In this document: positions 35,620-44,304 of the stretch, one piece after another
Numbering within the stretch: position 1 is the first letter of the stretch
Layout: the number at the start of each line of letters is the position of its first letter
Assembly: GCF_000308655.1 (NCBI RefSeq)
Contig: NZ_BAGC01000003.1
Coordinates: 62,001-126,000, forward strand
Reading direction: 5' to 3'
Length of the DNA: 64,000 bases
Source of the DNA: Nocardia niigatensis NBRC 100131
Lineage (GTDB): Bacteria > Actinomycetota > Actinomycetes > Mycobacteriales > Mycobacteriaceae
Notes under the pieces: model-generated
Seen by the model: the letters and a program-made list of their open reading frames with translations, nothing else
Database searches by the model: none
Told to the model about the DNA's origin: nothing
Program-made: the position numbers and the translations under genes

Positions 35620-36426
35620 ATGACGCTCACCCACCCCGCGTACGAGCAACTGCGGCAAGTGACTCCGTCCGCCGCCGTCGTACTGGCCGACAACCCCGGC
35701 GGAATGACGTTGCAGGGCACCAACACCTGGCTGCTCCGCGCCCCCGGCGCCACGGAATACGTTGTGGTGGATCCGGGTCCGAAGGATCGCGCGCACACTG
35801 AGGCCCTGATGCGGGAGACCGGCGGGAACATCGCCCTCGTCCTCGTCACCCACAAGCATCACGACCATACCGGCGGCATCGACCACCTGGTCAAGGCCAC
35901 CGGTACTCCGGTGCGCGCCAAGGACTCCGAGTTCCTGCGCGGCACGGGCGCCCACCTGACCGACGGTGAGGTCCTCGAGGTCGCGGGTTTGCGCATCACG
36001 GTGCTCGCCACCGCCGGGCACACCGAGGATTCGCTCAGCTTCCTGCTGGACGGTCCCGACGGCGAGCAGGCGCTGCTCACCGGTGACACGGTCCTCGGCA
36101 GTGGTACGACCGTCCTGGAATCCTGGGACGGCGCGCTGGCGGCCTATCTGGACTCTCTGAACCGGCTCGTGTCGGTCGCTCCCGGCCGCACCCTGCTCCC
36201 GGCCCACGGTCCCGACCACGCCGATGCCGAACCGATCATCCGCTACTACCTCGCCCACCGCGAGGAGCGTCTCCAACAGGTCCGCGCGGCCCTGGAGAAG
36301 CTGGGCCCCAAGGCCAAAGCGCTCCAGATCGTCGCCGAGGTCTACGCCGACGTCGACAAGCGACTATGGCCGGCCGCGCACAGCTCGGTCAAAGCCCAAC
36401 TGGCATACCTGCGCTCGCGGGGTTAG
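35620..36426 (+). CDS. MBL-fold metallo-hydrolase (Rv3677c-like, LACTB2 type)
   Basis: 268 residues. The metal site is THKHHDHTGGIDHL (HxHxDH), with TAGHTEDSLSFLL, LLTGDTVLG and LPAHGPD as the remaining ligands. The C-terminal helical part (HREERLQQVRAALEKLGP) resembles LACTB2-type endoribonuclease relatives. It may act on RNA or a small thioester. GMTLQGTNTWLL at the N-terminus is the family's typical opening. It converges on crp with a strong terminator between. Confidence 0.92.
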   Translation: MTLTHPAYEQLRQVTPSAAVVLADNPGGMTLQGTNTWLLRAPGATEYVVVDPGPKDRAHTEALMRETGGNIALVLVTHKHHDHTGGIDHLVKATGTPVRAKDSEFLRGTGAHLTDGEVLEVAGLRITVLATAGHTEDSLSFLLDGPDGEQALLTGDTVLGSGTTVLESWDGALAAYLDSLNRLVSVAPGRTLLPAHGPDHADAEPIIRYYLAHREERLQQVRAALEKLGPKAKALQIVAEVYADVDKRLWPAAHSSVKAQLAYLRSRG

Positions 36427-36442
36427 CGGGCCCGCAAGACGA

Positions 36443-36483
36443 CGAGGCGCGTCGTCACCGCTTCGGGGTGACGACGCGCCTCG
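36443..36483. terminator. Bidirectional terminator between the MBL gene and crp
   Basis: A 17-bp perfect stem (36443-36459 with 36467-36483, loop GCTTCGG), one of the strongest hairpins in the window. Confidence 0.82.
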
Positions 36484-36505
36484 CGTTGTATTCGAGCAGT
36501 CGCGC

Positions 36506-37180
36506 TCAGCGAGCGCGGCGGGCCAGTCTCTCCGAGTCGGAGATCAGCACGCTCTTGCCCTCGAGCCGCAGCCAGCCGCGGTGCGCGAAGTCGGCGAGCG
36601 CCTTGTTCACGGTTTCGCGGGAGGCGCCGACCAGCTGGGCGATCTCTTCCTGGGTGAGGTCGTGGGTCACGCGCAGCGCGCCCGCTTCCTGGGTGCCGAA
36701 GCGCTGAGCCAGCTGCAGCAGCGCCTTGGCGACGCGACCCGGAACATCGGTGAAGATCAGGTCGGCCAGGTTGTTGTTGGTGCGGCGCAGGCGGCGGGCG
36801 AGCACCCGCAGCAGCTGCTCGGCGATCTCGGGACGCTGATCGATCCACGCCTTGAGCGCGTCCCGGTCCATGGTGACCGCTCTGACCTCGGTGACGGTGG
36901 TGGCCGTCGACGTGCGCGGACCCGGGTCGAAGATCGACAGCTCGCCGAACATATCGGACGGGCCCATGATCGTCAGCAGGTTCTCACGACCGTCGGGGGA
37001 GCGGCGGCCGATCTTCACCTTGCCCGAGGTGATGATGTACAACCGGTCGCCGGGTTCGCCCTCGTTGAAGATGACGTGGCCGCGCGGGAAGTCAACGGGC
37101 TGCAGCTGTTTGGCGAGAGCCGCCACCGCGGTGGGCTCGACGCCTTGGAAGATGCCTGCTCTGGCGAGGGCCTCGTCCAC
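36506..37180 (-). CDS. crp: cAMP receptor protein Crp
   Basis: 224 residues. The N-terminal cyclic-nucleotide domain has [38 protein letters not shown] (phosphate-binding cassette: GELS and R-T/S), and the C-terminal winged HTH is [23 protein letters not shown]. It is nearly the same layout as M. tuberculosis CRP (Rv3676, 224 residues), a global regulator that binds TGTGA-N6-TCACA sites. GTG 37180 has AGGAG upstream. Candidate targets in this window are the palindromes at 21904, 46419 and 52945. No convincing site is seen in its own 270-bp leader. Confidence 0.96.
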   Translation of the reverse strand: MDEALARAGIFQGVEPTAVAALAKQLQPVDFPRGHVIFNEGEPGDRLYIITSGKVKIGRRSPDGRENLLTIMGPSDMFGELSIFDPGPRTSTATTVTEVRAVTMDRDALKAWIDQRPEIAEQLLRVLARRLRRTNNNLADLIFTDVPGRVAKALLQLAQRFGTQEAGALRVTHDLTQEEIAQLVGASRETVNKALADFAHRGWLRLEGKSVLISDSERLARRAR

Positions 37181-37401
37181 GAATGTGCTCCTTATGGGAA
37201 ATGGCTCTGTCCTGGACCGAAACGACTCGGCCGACAGTGCAGTCTACTTTGCAATACCGCCGGGTAGTGATAGACACCACGCGCCGAGGTCATTCTCAGA
37301 CACGCGGAGTCCCAGTACGCGACACACAACGACGGTTTCGCGACACGCTTCACACGTAATCTACGACACGCCGTGAGACCGGCGTCATGAAGATCGTAAA
37401 A

Positions 37402-37433
37402 AGTGGTCCGGGGCCGAAAGCCACCGGACCACT
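37402..37433 (-). terminator. Intrinsic terminator of the small membrane protein gene
   Basis: AGTGGTCCGG (37402-37411) pairs with CCGGACCACT (37424-37433). On the minus strand the stem is followed by TTTTTACG, a good T-run. Confidence 0.8.
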
Positions 37434-37453
37434 GGACCACCGACCCGTCCGGA

Positions 37454-37696
37454 TCAGCTGGCCTGTGCGACGTCCATTCCCTTGGCCGCGGGCCGGGCGC
37501 GCCGCGGACGCGCCGCCGCTGCCGGCAAACCCAGCTTGGTCAGATCACTGACCTCGGCATTCGTGGCTCGATCGAGATACTGCTGGACCTCCGGGTCTGG
37601 TTCGAGAAGCTTGCGGAGTCGATTCTCGACCCGTTCCATCACCAACGCGAACAGCATCAGCGCTATCGGAAACAGCACCACAGCGAGTCCTTGCAT
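37454..37696 (-). CDS. Small membrane protein (Rv3675-like position)
   Basis: 80 residues: one N-terminal hydrophobic helix (GLAVVLFPIALMLFALVM), then a charged cytoplasmic part (RVENRLRKLLEPDPEVQQYL) and an Arg/Pro/Ala-rich tail. No catalytic motif. It lies between crp and nth and is divergent from nth, where M. tuberculosis has the membrane protein Rv3675; orthology is inferred mainly from position. The longer upstream open frame is antisense to nth and is rejected. Confidence 0.7.
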   Translation of the reverse strand: MQGLAVVLFPIALMLFALVMERVENRLRKLLEPDPEVQQYLDRATNAEVSDLTKLGLPAAAARPRRARPAAKGMDVAQAS

Positions 37697-37787
37697 AGGC
37701 AGCAGTAAACACGTTGAAGGTCTCAGATGGAACACGGCGGGTACTCGGGCCGGTTGTGGGACAGGGGTGGTTCCGTAAGGTGGACGC

Positions 37788-38648
37788 GTGCGTGTCTCTG
37801 AATCCAACGCGGCCGTGAGCGGGGCAGACCCGGATAATTCGGGCGCTCTCGCGACCTCTGACGGAACTCCGGTCGATGTCGCTGATGCGCCACGGTTTTC
37901 GCGTCCGGCCAAAGCGCGCAAGCGCGACAAAGAGACTCGGATCGGCCTGGTCCGGCGGGCTCGGCGCATGTACCGGGAAATGACCGTGGAGTTCCCGGAT
38001 GCGCACTGTGAGCTGGATTTCACCACACCGCTCGAATTGGCGGTCGCCACAATTCTTTCCGCGCAGTGCACCGACGTGCGAGTGAACCTGACCACACCGG
38101 CGGTGTTCGCGAAGTACCGCGACGCCCGCGATTACGCCGAAGCCAATCGCGCCGAGCTCGAGGAGTACATCCGGCCGACCGGCTTCTACCGCAACAAGGC
38201 CAATTCCCTCATCGGGCTGGGCCAGGAACTGATCGAGCGGTTCGACGGTGAACTGCCGAATAGGCTCGACCAGTTGGTCTCCCTGCCCGGCATCGGACGC
38301 AAGACCGCGAATGTCATCCTCGGCAACGCCTTCGGCATCCCGGGCATCACGGTCGACACCCATTTCGGGCGGCTGGTGCGACGCTGGGGCTGGACCACGG
38401 AGGAGGATCCGGTCAAGGTCGAGCACGCGGTCGGCGAGCTGATCGAGCGCCGGGACTGGACCATGCTCTCGCATCGGGTGATCTTCCACGGCCGCCGGGT
38501 GTGCCATGCCCGCAAGCCCGCCTGCGGCGCCTGCCTGCTGGCCAACGACTGCCCGGCCTTCGGCGAGGGACCGACCGATCCGACCGAGGCCGCCAAGCTC
38601 GTGAAGGGTCCGGAAACCGAGCACCTCCTGGAACTGGTCGGCCTGTGA
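37788..38648 (+). CDS. nth: Endonuclease III
   Basis: 286 residues; DNA glycosylase/AP lyase for oxidised pyrimidines in base-excision repair. Helix-hairpin-helix [14 protein letters not shown] carries the catalytic Lys, [11 protein letters not shown] the catalytic Asp, and the C-terminus has the 4Fe-4S ligands C-x6-C-x2-C-x5-C ([17 protein letters not shown]). An N-terminal extension of about 50 residues is Ser/Asp/Pro-rich and longer than in E. coli, as in other actinobacteria. GTG 37788 was taken as start; a shorter start inside the extension is possible. The stop overlaps the next GTG. Confidence 0.95.
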   Translation: MRVSESNAAVSGADPDNSGALATSDGTPVDVADAPRFSRPAKARKRDKETRIGLVRRARRMYREMTVEFPDAHCELDFTTPLELAVATILSAQCTDVRVNLTTPAVFAKYRDARDYAEANRAELEEYIRPTGFYRNKANSLIGLGQELIERFDGELPNRLDQLVSLPGIGRKTANVILGNAFGIPGITVDTHFGRLVRRWGWTTEEDPVKVEHAVGELIERRDWTMLSHRVIFHGRRVCHARKPACGACLLANDCPAFGEGPTDPTEAAKLVKGPETEHLLELVGL

Positions 38649-39307
38649 GCGCCGAGTCGGCGCGGGGCGATTCCAAGTGGCGGTGGGCGCTGGCGGCGGT
38701 GATCGTCGTGGTGGCGGCCACGGTCGCGCTGTGGCCGCAGTTCACCCGCTCCGACGACAAGCACGCCGCGACCGGCTCGGCGACGGCCACGGGGCCCGCC
38801 GAACCGGCTGTCGCCGAGGCGGATCGGGCCGCGGCCGCGCTGGCCGCCTGCCCGCTGCCCACCGGCGCACCCGCGGGCGACAGCCCGCTGCGCGGAATCA
38901 CCCTGGACTGCCTGGCCGACGGCCGGTCGGTGGATCTGGTCGCGGCGCTGGCCGGGAAGCCCGCGCTGCTCAATCTGTGGGCCTACTGGTGCGGCCCGTG
39001 CGCGGAGGAACTGCCGCTGCTGCAACAGTTCTCGCAGCAGGCGGGGAACGTGCTCACGGTGCTGACGGTGCACAGCGATCCCGGCACCGGCAAGGCGCTG
39101 TCGCGGTTGAGCGGGCTCGGCATCCACCTGCCCGGGGTCGAGGATCCGAATGCCAAGGTCCGTACCGCTGTCGGCGCGCCGGCCGTGCTGCCGATCTCGG
39201 TGCTGTTGCGGGCCGACGGCACCGTTGCGAAAGTCGTGGTGCGCCCGTTCACCAGCGTCGAGGACATTTCCGCCACCGTCGCGGCCGAATTGGGGGTCCG
39301 GGCGTGA
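38645..39307 (+). CDS. Membrane-anchored TlpA-like thioredoxin (Rv3673c-like)
   Basis: 220 residues. An N-terminal anchor helix ([16 protein letters not shown]) is followed by an Ala-rich linker and a thioredoxin fold with the redox pair WCGPC in [18 protein letters not shown]; the cis-Pro segment is AVLPISVLL. Two extra Cys (AACPLP and TLDCLA) lie before the fold. It probably handles disulfides of exported proteins. The GTG overlaps the nth stop (GTGA), a coupling also found in M. tuberculosis. Confidence 0.92.
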   Translation: MSAESARGDSKWRWALAAVIVVVAATVALWPQFTRSDDKHAATGSATATGPAEPAVAEADRAAAALAACPLPTGAPAGDSPLRGITLDCLADGRSVDLVAALAGKPALLNLWAYWCGPCAEELPLLQQFSQQAGNVLTVLTVHSDPGTGKALSRLSGLGIHLPGVEDPNAKVRTAVGAPAVLPISVLLRADGTVAKVVVRPFTSVEDISATVAAELGVRA

Positions 39308-39344
39308 GGGCGGGACGAGTGGTTCTTTCGACAAGGGTGTGGTG

Positions 39345-40073
39345 ATGAGACTCGAGGCGTCCGCCAATGGCGTTCCGCAGTGGCTGCGCGGGGTGGCCGA
39401 GCATGACCCGGCCGATCCGAACGGCGTGAACCCGGTCTTGCGCCGCAGCACGATGCGCCGCTTCGCCGCCGCGGCGACCCGGGCCCGGGAGGCGTCGGTG
39501 CTGGTGCTGTTCGGTGGTTCCCCCGAGGCGGATCCGGCCGCGCCGGGTGGACTTCCGGCCGATGCCGACGTGCTGCTCACCCAGCGCGCCGCCACCCTGC
39601 GCCAGCACAGCGGCCAGGTGGCGTTCCCGGGCGGCGGGGTGGAGCCGCAGGACGACGGTCCGATCAGCACCGCGCTGCGCGAGGCGCGCGAGGAGACCGG
39701 GCTCGACCCGGCGAGCGTGGAGCCGATCGCGTTGCTGCCCAAGATCTTCGTGCCGCCGTCGCGGTTCGATGTGACGCCGGTGGTCGCCTATTGGCGCACG
39801 CCCGGCGAGGTGGGGGTGGTGAGCGAGACGGAGGCGGCCCGCGTGGCGCGGGTGCCGCTGTCGGAGCTCATCGATCCGGCCAACCGTTTCGTGGTGCGCC
39901 ATCCGCTGGGTTATGTGGGCCCGGCGTTCACCGTGGACGGAATGCTGGTGTGGGGGTTCACCGCCGGGGTGCTCGCCGGATTGCTGGCGGTGTCCGGGTG
40001 GGAACGCGAATGGGACCATCACGATGTACGTGATCTGCAGGCCGCATTGGCCGCGGTAGGGATGACATTATGA
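39345..40073 (+). CDS. NUDIX hydrolase, CoA pyrophosphatase type (Rv3672c-like)
   Basis: 242 residues. The NUDIX box is GGGVEPQDDGPISTALREAREETGLDP, with LLTQRAATLRQHSGQVAFPGG just before it, the pattern of CoA/acyl-CoA pyrophosphatases (NudL). It hydrolyses a nucleoside-diphosphate-linked compound. ATG 39345 or the GTG one codon before; no strong RBS. The stop overlaps the marP ATG by four bases. Confidence 0.9.
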   Translation: MRLEASANGVPQWLRGVAEHDPADPNGVNPVLRRSTMRRFAAAATRAREASVLVLFGGSPEADPAAPGGLPADADVLLTQRAATLRQHSGQVAFPGGGVEPQDDGPISTALREAREETGLDPASVEPIALLPKIFVPPSRFDVTPVVAYWRTPGEVGVVSETEAARVARVPLSELIDPANRFVVRHPLGYVGPAFTVDGMLVWGFTAGVLAGLLAVSGWEREWDHHDVRDLQAALAAVGMTL

Positions 40074-41263
40074 GCGCCTCGGGCTGGCTCGACCTCGGGA
40101 TCATCATTCTGGCGCTGCTGGCCGCCACCTCCGGGTGGCGGCAGGGCGCGGTCGCTTCGGCACTGGCCTTCCTAGGCGTGATTCTCGGTGCGGTGGCGGG
40201 CATTCTGATCGCGCCGCACATCTTGAAACACCTGAACGAGGGCCGCACCCGGGTGCTGGTGGGCGTGCTGCTCATCGTGGCGCTGGTGATCGTCGGCGAG
40301 GTCGCGGGCATGGTGCTCGGGCGGGCCGCGCGCGGCGGCATGCGGGATCCGTTCACCCGCAGCGTGGACAGTGTGGTGGGCGCGGGCCTGCAGGCGGTGG
40401 CGGTGCTGGCCACCGCGTGGCTGCTGGCGCTGCCGCTGACCAACTCCTCGCAGCCGGGAATCGCGGCCGCGGTCACCAACTCTCAGGTGCTGCGCAATGT
40501 CGACCATGTGGCGCCGGACTGGCTGCGGCGGGTGCCGACCGACTTCTCCAACCTGCTCAACACCTCCGGGCTGCCGGATGTCATCGGCCCGTTCGGGCAC
40601 GTCCCGATCACGGCCGTGGAACCTCCCGACCCGAGCGTGCTGCAACTGCCGGTGGCCCAGCAGCTGCAGGGCAGCGTGCTGCGCATCCGCGGCATCGCGC
40701 CCAGTTGCCAACGACAGCTGGAGGGTTCGGGCTTCGTGGTGGCGCCGGAGCGCATCATGACCAACGCCCACGTGGTGGCGGGCACCAATACCGTGAGCGT
40801 GGACACCGCACGGGGCGCGCTGCCCGCCACCGTGGTGCTGTTCGACTCGTCCAAGGACGTGGCGATCCTGGCGGTGCCGGGCCTGAACGCCCAGCCGTTG
40901 GACCTGGCCCCCTCCGATGCCGGCTCGGGTGAGAGCTCCATCGTGCTCGGCTATCCGGGTGGCGGCCGCTACACCGCCAGCGCGGCCCGCGTGCGCGAGA
41001 CCCTGAACCTGAAGGGCCCCAACATCTACCGGGACGCCGACGTCAAGCGCGAGGTCTACACCATCCGTGGTCAGGTCCGGGCCGGTAACTCCGGCGGTCC
41101 GCTGGTGGACACCGACGGCCGGATCCTGGGCGTGGTGTTCGGCGCGGCCGTCACCGACGACGACACCGGATACGTGCTCACCCTCGACGAGGTGCGGCCC
41201 GAACTGAGCTCGGCGGCAGGCCAATCGACGGCGGTCGGCACCGGCAGCTGTGTGCTGAGCTGA
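40070..41263 (+). CDS. marP: Membrane serine protease MarP (acid-resistance protease)
   Basis: 397 residues, the same length as M. tuberculosis MarP (Rv3671c). Four N-terminal transmembrane helices (about 1-120, beginning WLDLGIIILALLAA) precede a periplasmic chymotrypsin-like domain: His234 in MTNAHVVAG, Asp263 in SSKDVAIL, Ser341 in AGNSGGPLV. Cys residues at APSCQRQ and near the C-terminus (GSCVLS) match the regulatory disulfide. In M. tuberculosis it keeps pH homeostasis in acid by processing a peptidoglycan hydrolase. Last gene of the nth-to-marP operon. Confidence 0.95.
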   Translation: MSASGWLDLGIIILALLAATSGWRQGAVASALAFLGVILGAVAGILIAPHILKHLNEGRTRVLVGVLLIVALVIVGEVAGMVLGRAARGGMRDPFTRSVDSVVGAGLQAVAVLATAWLLALPLTNSSQPGIAAAVTNSQVLRNVDHVAPDWLRRVPTDFSNLLNTSGLPDVIGPFGHVPITAVEPPDPSVLQLPVAQQLQGSVLRIRGIAPSCQRQLEGSGFVVAPERIMTNAHVVAGTNTVSVDTARGALPATVVLFDSSKDVAILAVPGLNAQPLDLAPSDAGSGESSIVLGYPGGGRYTASAARVRETLNLKGPNIYRDADVKREVYTIRGQVRAGNSGGPLVDTDGRILGVVFGAAVTDDDTGYVLTLDEVRPELSSAAGQSTAVGTGSCVLS

Positions 41264-41283
41264 CCCTGAGCGAACGGAAAACG

Positions 41284-41310
41284 GCCCCGGCGAACAGGAT
41301 TCGCCGGGGC
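41284..41310. terminator. Bidirectional terminator between marP and ephE
   Basis: An 11-bp stem (41284-41294 with 41300-41310) with TGTTT on the right and AAAAC on the left, between convergent genes. Confidence 0.8.
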
Positions 41311-41333
41311 TGTTTCGTAGGTCCAGAGGCTCG

Positions 41334-42284
41334 TCAGCCCAAGAGTTTGGCGATCTCCGCGGTCACCGACTCCGGATTCTCCTGGTGCGCATAGTGACCG
41401 GCGTCCGGGACGGCCACCACCCGGCGCTGCGGCGAGAGCTGCTGGCCGCGGCGGATGGTGCCCGGCAGGATGTACCGGTCGCGCTCGCCGTACAGGGCCA
41501 GGGTCGGCACCCGGACCGGTTCGCTCATGGTGGCCATGAAACGCCGGCCGTCGGGCCGCCATTGGCTGCGGAAGGCCCAGCGCTGGTATTCCAGCGCACA
41601 GTGCGCCGCGCCCGGAATCCGGATGGCGGTGCGCATGCGGCGGGCGGTGTCGGTGAATTCCTCGGTGGCCGACCAGTGTTCGCCCGCCCGGTCGCGGAGC
41701 ATGAGTTCGATCTCGATGCCGTCTTCGCGGGTGAGGCGGGCCTCGGGCACGCGCGGCACCTGGTAGCGCAGGAAGTCCGGCAGCCAGGCCGAGCGCTGCT
41801 GCTTGTCGCGCAGCACCGCCCGTTTCAGGGCCACCGGGTGCGGGGAGCCGATCAGCGCGATGGATCGCACCAGCCGCGGGTGCAGGACGGCGGTGGCCCA
41901 GCACACCAGGCCGCCCTCGGCGTGCCCGACCAGGGTCGCCTCGGTGTGCCCCAGCGCGCGGATCAGACCGGCGACATCGCCGGCGAGGGTCCAGCCGTCG
42001 TAGCCGCGGGGCGGCTTGTCGGTGTCGCCGTAGCCGCGCAGGTCCACCGCGACGGTGTGGAAGCCGCGCGCGGACAGCCCGGTCAGCTGATGGCGCCAGG
42101 ACCACCAGAAGTCGCCGAAACCGTGCAGCAGCACAACCAGCGGGGTGTCCGGGTCGGTGTAGGCCGTCCCGGCGGGTACGGCCTCGACCACGTGGAAGCG
42201 AATGCCGTTGGCGTGCACGTCCCGATGGGTCCACGGCCCGTCATAGCGGACTGCGGAGGGATCCGGATGCGAATTCGACGACAC
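41334..42284 (-). CDS. Alpha/beta hydrolase, EphE-like (Rv3670)
   Basis: 316 residues. The N-terminal part GPWTHRDVHANGIRFHVVEA, oxyanion loop LLHGFGDFWWSWRHQL and VAVDLRGYGDTDKPPRGYDGWTL follow the epoxide-hydrolase pattern, and the C-terminal His is in DAGHYAHQENPE. However the nucleophile elbow reads VGHAEGGLV, with Ala where epoxide hydrolases have Asp (GHDWG); my recollection of M. tuberculosis EphE (GHADGG) shows the same change. Catalysis may use the Glu/Asp one residue later or may be lost. Assignment rests on position and overall similarity. Confidence 0.87.
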   Translation of the reverse strand: MSSNSHPDPSAVRYDGPWTHRDVHANGIRFHVVEAVPAGTAYTDPDTPLVVLLHGFGDFWWSWRHQLTGLSARGFHTVAVDLRGYGDTDKPPRGYDGWTLAGDVAGLIRALGHTEATLVGHAEGGLVCWATAVLHPRLVRSIALIGSPHPVALKRAVLRDKQQRSAWLPDFLRYQVPRVPEARLTREDGIEIELMLRDRAGEHWSATEEFTDTARRMRTAIRIPGAAHCALEYQRWAFRSQWRPDGRRFMATMSEPVRVPTLALYGERDRYILPGTIRRGQQLSPQRRVVAVPDAGHYAHQENPESVTAEIAKLLG

Positions 42285-42307
42285 GCCGATGGAGCGTAAT
42301 CGAAGGT

Positions 42308-42877
42308 CTAGGTCCGGGGCTTGCCGAGTTCGACCGTGACCTCGACGGTCTCCACGGTCTGCTCGTCGGAGTGGCTGAATCCGCTGGACAACAGCGTCGA
42401 CGTCTCCTTCAGCGACTCGATGGTCTTCTCCGGCGCGCGCAGCTTGCGCACCTTCAGATAGCCCAGCAGCGCGAAGGCGGCCACCGCCGCGATCATCAGC
42501 AGGAACACCACCAGGAACGCGGCCCAGCGGTACAGCCAGACGTCGAGCAGCTCGGCGAGGAAGAAGAAAAAGAAGAAGGAGCTGAACAGCAGGATGGTCA
42601 GCGCCAGGATGAAGAAGACGCTGCCCTGCAGGCCCTTCTTGATCTCGCCGGTCACCTCGGCCTTGGCGAGCTCCACCTCGGCGCGCACCAGGGTCGACAT
42701 CTGCTCGGTCGCGTCCCGGACCAAGGTGCCGAAGGTGGCCGACTGATGGGCGTCGACATCGGACAGCGGAATCGAAGTGACGGTGCGGGTGCGGTTCCCG
42801 TCGTAGCCGTTACCGCCCTGTGTGAAGCTCAATTGCTCGACCCTTCTCCATGTCCCGGTAGTACTGTCCGGTGTCAC
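42308..42877 (-). CDS. Holin-like (Phage_holin_3_6-type) membrane protein (Rv3669-like)
   Basis: 189 residues. An N-terminal soluble part (ATFGTLVRDATEQMSTLVRAEVELAKAE) is followed by two transmembrane helices, the first with an unusual run of phenylalanines (ILLFSSFFFFFFLAELLDVWL) and the second WAAFLVVFLLMIAAVAAFALL. A cytoplasmic tail follows (RKLRAPEKTIESLKET). These proteins are called holin-like in databases but are ordinary actinobacterial membrane proteins, not phage. GTG 42877 overlaps the nhaA stop (GTGA), so it is coupled to nhaA here. Confidence 0.88.
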   Translation of the reverse strand: MTPDSTTGTWRRVEQLSFTQGGNGYDGNRTRTVTSIPLSDVDAHQSATFGTLVRDATEQMSTLVRAEVELAKAEVTGEIKKGLQGSVFFILALTILLFSSFFFFFFLAELLDVWLYRWAAFLVVFLLMIAAVAAFALLGYLKVRKLRAPEKTIESLKETSTLLSSGFSHSDEQTVETVEVTVELGKPRT

Positions 42878-44100
42878 TCTTGATTTTGCAGTGCCCGCTC
42901 GTCGCGTCGTGCCTGGTGTGCACGGCCCCGACGCAACAGTAGCGCCGAACCCGCCAGGGAAGCCGCCAAAGACGTGAGCAACACCGCCGCTTTTGCGAGT
43001 TCTGCCGCCGACCCGTCACCGACGTCTTCCAAGGCCAGTTCTGCCACCAAGAGGCTAACGGTGAAGCCGATCGCCCCCAGTACCGACAGGGCGAACATGT
43101 CCCGATAACCGAGATCACCGGGTCGTTCCGCGATCCCCAACCGTACGGCGAGCCAACTGGTTCCGAAGATCCCGACCGTCTTGCCGACCAGCAGGCCCAG
43201 GACGATGGCCAGTGCCAGCCGGTCGGTGAACAGCTTCGACAGCACGCTCGAATCCAGCGGCACGCCCGAGGCGAACAACGCGAACAAGGGTACGCAGAGG
43301 GCCGCGGAGATGGGCTGGAAGAAGTGCTCGAGCCGGGCGGCCGGCACACAGTGCTCGTCCTCGCCCGGATCGGGGCGTACCCGGGTCAGCAGGCCGCAGG
43401 CGACGCCGGCGAGGGTGGCGTGAATTCCGGCCTCGTGCAGGGAGTACCAGGCGAGCAGGCCCAGTGGCACGTAGATGAACGGGCTGCCGAGGCGGAAGCG
43501 CTGGGCCAGGGCCCAGCAGGCCAGGCACAGGATGGCGATCAGCAGCCACAGCATCTTCAGGGTGGTGGTGAACAGGACGGCGATCAGGATGATGGCGATC
43601 AGGTCGTCCACCACGGCCAGGCTGAGCAGGAACACCCGGGCGCCGGCCGGGATTCGCGATCCGGTCATGGCCAGCACGGCGAGTGCGAAGGCGATGTCGG
43701 TGGCGACCGGGATGGCCCAGCCGCGATCCATGCCCTCAGTGCCCCAGCCGACGGCCGCGGCGATGAGCGCGGGCATGATCACGCCGCCCATCGCGGCCAC
43801 GATGGGGAGGGTGGCGCGTTTGCGGTCCGCGAGTTCGCCGACCACCAGCTCTCGTTTGAGCTCCAGGCCCGCGACGAAGAAGAAGATGGCCAGCAGACCG
43901 TCCTTGGTCCAGTCGGCCAGCGTGAGGTCCAGGTGGAGGGCGGGAATGGCCAGCCTGGCGTCGACCATGGTGGTGTAGCTCGCGCCCCACGGCGAGTTGA
44001 CCCAGATGAGCGCCGCGGCGGCGGCGGTGAGAAGCAGTGCGCCGCCGAAGGTTTCGGTTCTCAGATAGCGGGCCAGCTCGGAACGGACCTGAGCGATCAC
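42874..44100 (-). CDS. nhaA: Na+/H+ antiporter NhaA
   Basis: 408 residues, about 11-12 transmembrane helices. The ion-binding tandem Asp is in SLAVVDDLIAIILIA; the unwound-helix residues are VATDIAFALAVLAMTG, and YSLHEAGIHATLAGVACGLL is the later conserved helix. It exchanges Na+ for H+ to control pH and salt. GTG 44100 has GAAAGG upstream. The gene is not in the matching M. tuberculosis segment (Rv3670-Rv3667), so it is an insertion into a conserved order or a loss there. It is coupled to the holin-like gene downstream. Confidence 0.95.
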   Translation of the reverse strand: MIAQVRSELARYLRTETFGGALLLTAAAAALIWVNSPWGASYTTMVDARLAIPALHLDLTLADWTKDGLLAIFFFVAGLELKRELVVGELADRKRATLPIVAAMGGVIMPALIAAAVGWGTEGMDRGWAIPVATDIAFALAVLAMTGSRIPAGARVFLLSLAVVDDLIAIILIAVLFTTTLKMLWLLIAILCLACWALAQRFRLGSPFIYVPLGLLAWYSLHEAGIHATLAGVACGLLTRVRPDPGEDEHCVPAARLEHFFQPISAALCVPLFALFASGVPLDSSVLSKLFTDRLALAIVLGLLVGKTVGIFGTSWLAVRLGIAERPGDLGYRDMFALSVLGAIGFTVSLLVAELALEDVGDGSAAELAKAAVLLTSLAASLAGSALLLRRGRAHQARRDERALQNQE

Positions 44101-44250
44101 GGTGCAGCCTTTCGGGTCGTGCGGTCGACGAGAAAGCGGCGTGCGACACCACTCCAGGGACCGACGGCGCACCCGCATGCCGACCAGACTTCCCGGCACA
44201 CCTTTTGCGCAATTCTAACGGTCTGCCCGGAAGTTCTTGACCACCCCGGA

Positions 44251-44293
44251 CCGGGTGAGGCCCCCCGATCGCAGATCAGGGGGCCTCACCCGG
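44251..44293 (-). terminator. Terminator of acs
   Basis: A 15-bp perfect stem (44251-44265 with 44279-44293), 12 bp after the acs stop. The loop itself contains a GATC...GATC pairing. Confidence 0.78.
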
Positions 44294-44304
44294 GGTCTGC
44301 CCGT

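Noticed and set aside
37181..37453. Crp autoregulatory site in the crp leader
   Set aside because: Only half-sites such as GTGATAGACACCAC were found; they do not fit GTGA-N6-TCAC well enough.
42308..42877. Prophage signal suggested by the holin-like name
   Set aside because: No other phage gene nearby; the family is a normal actinobacterial membrane protein and sits at the Rv3669 position.
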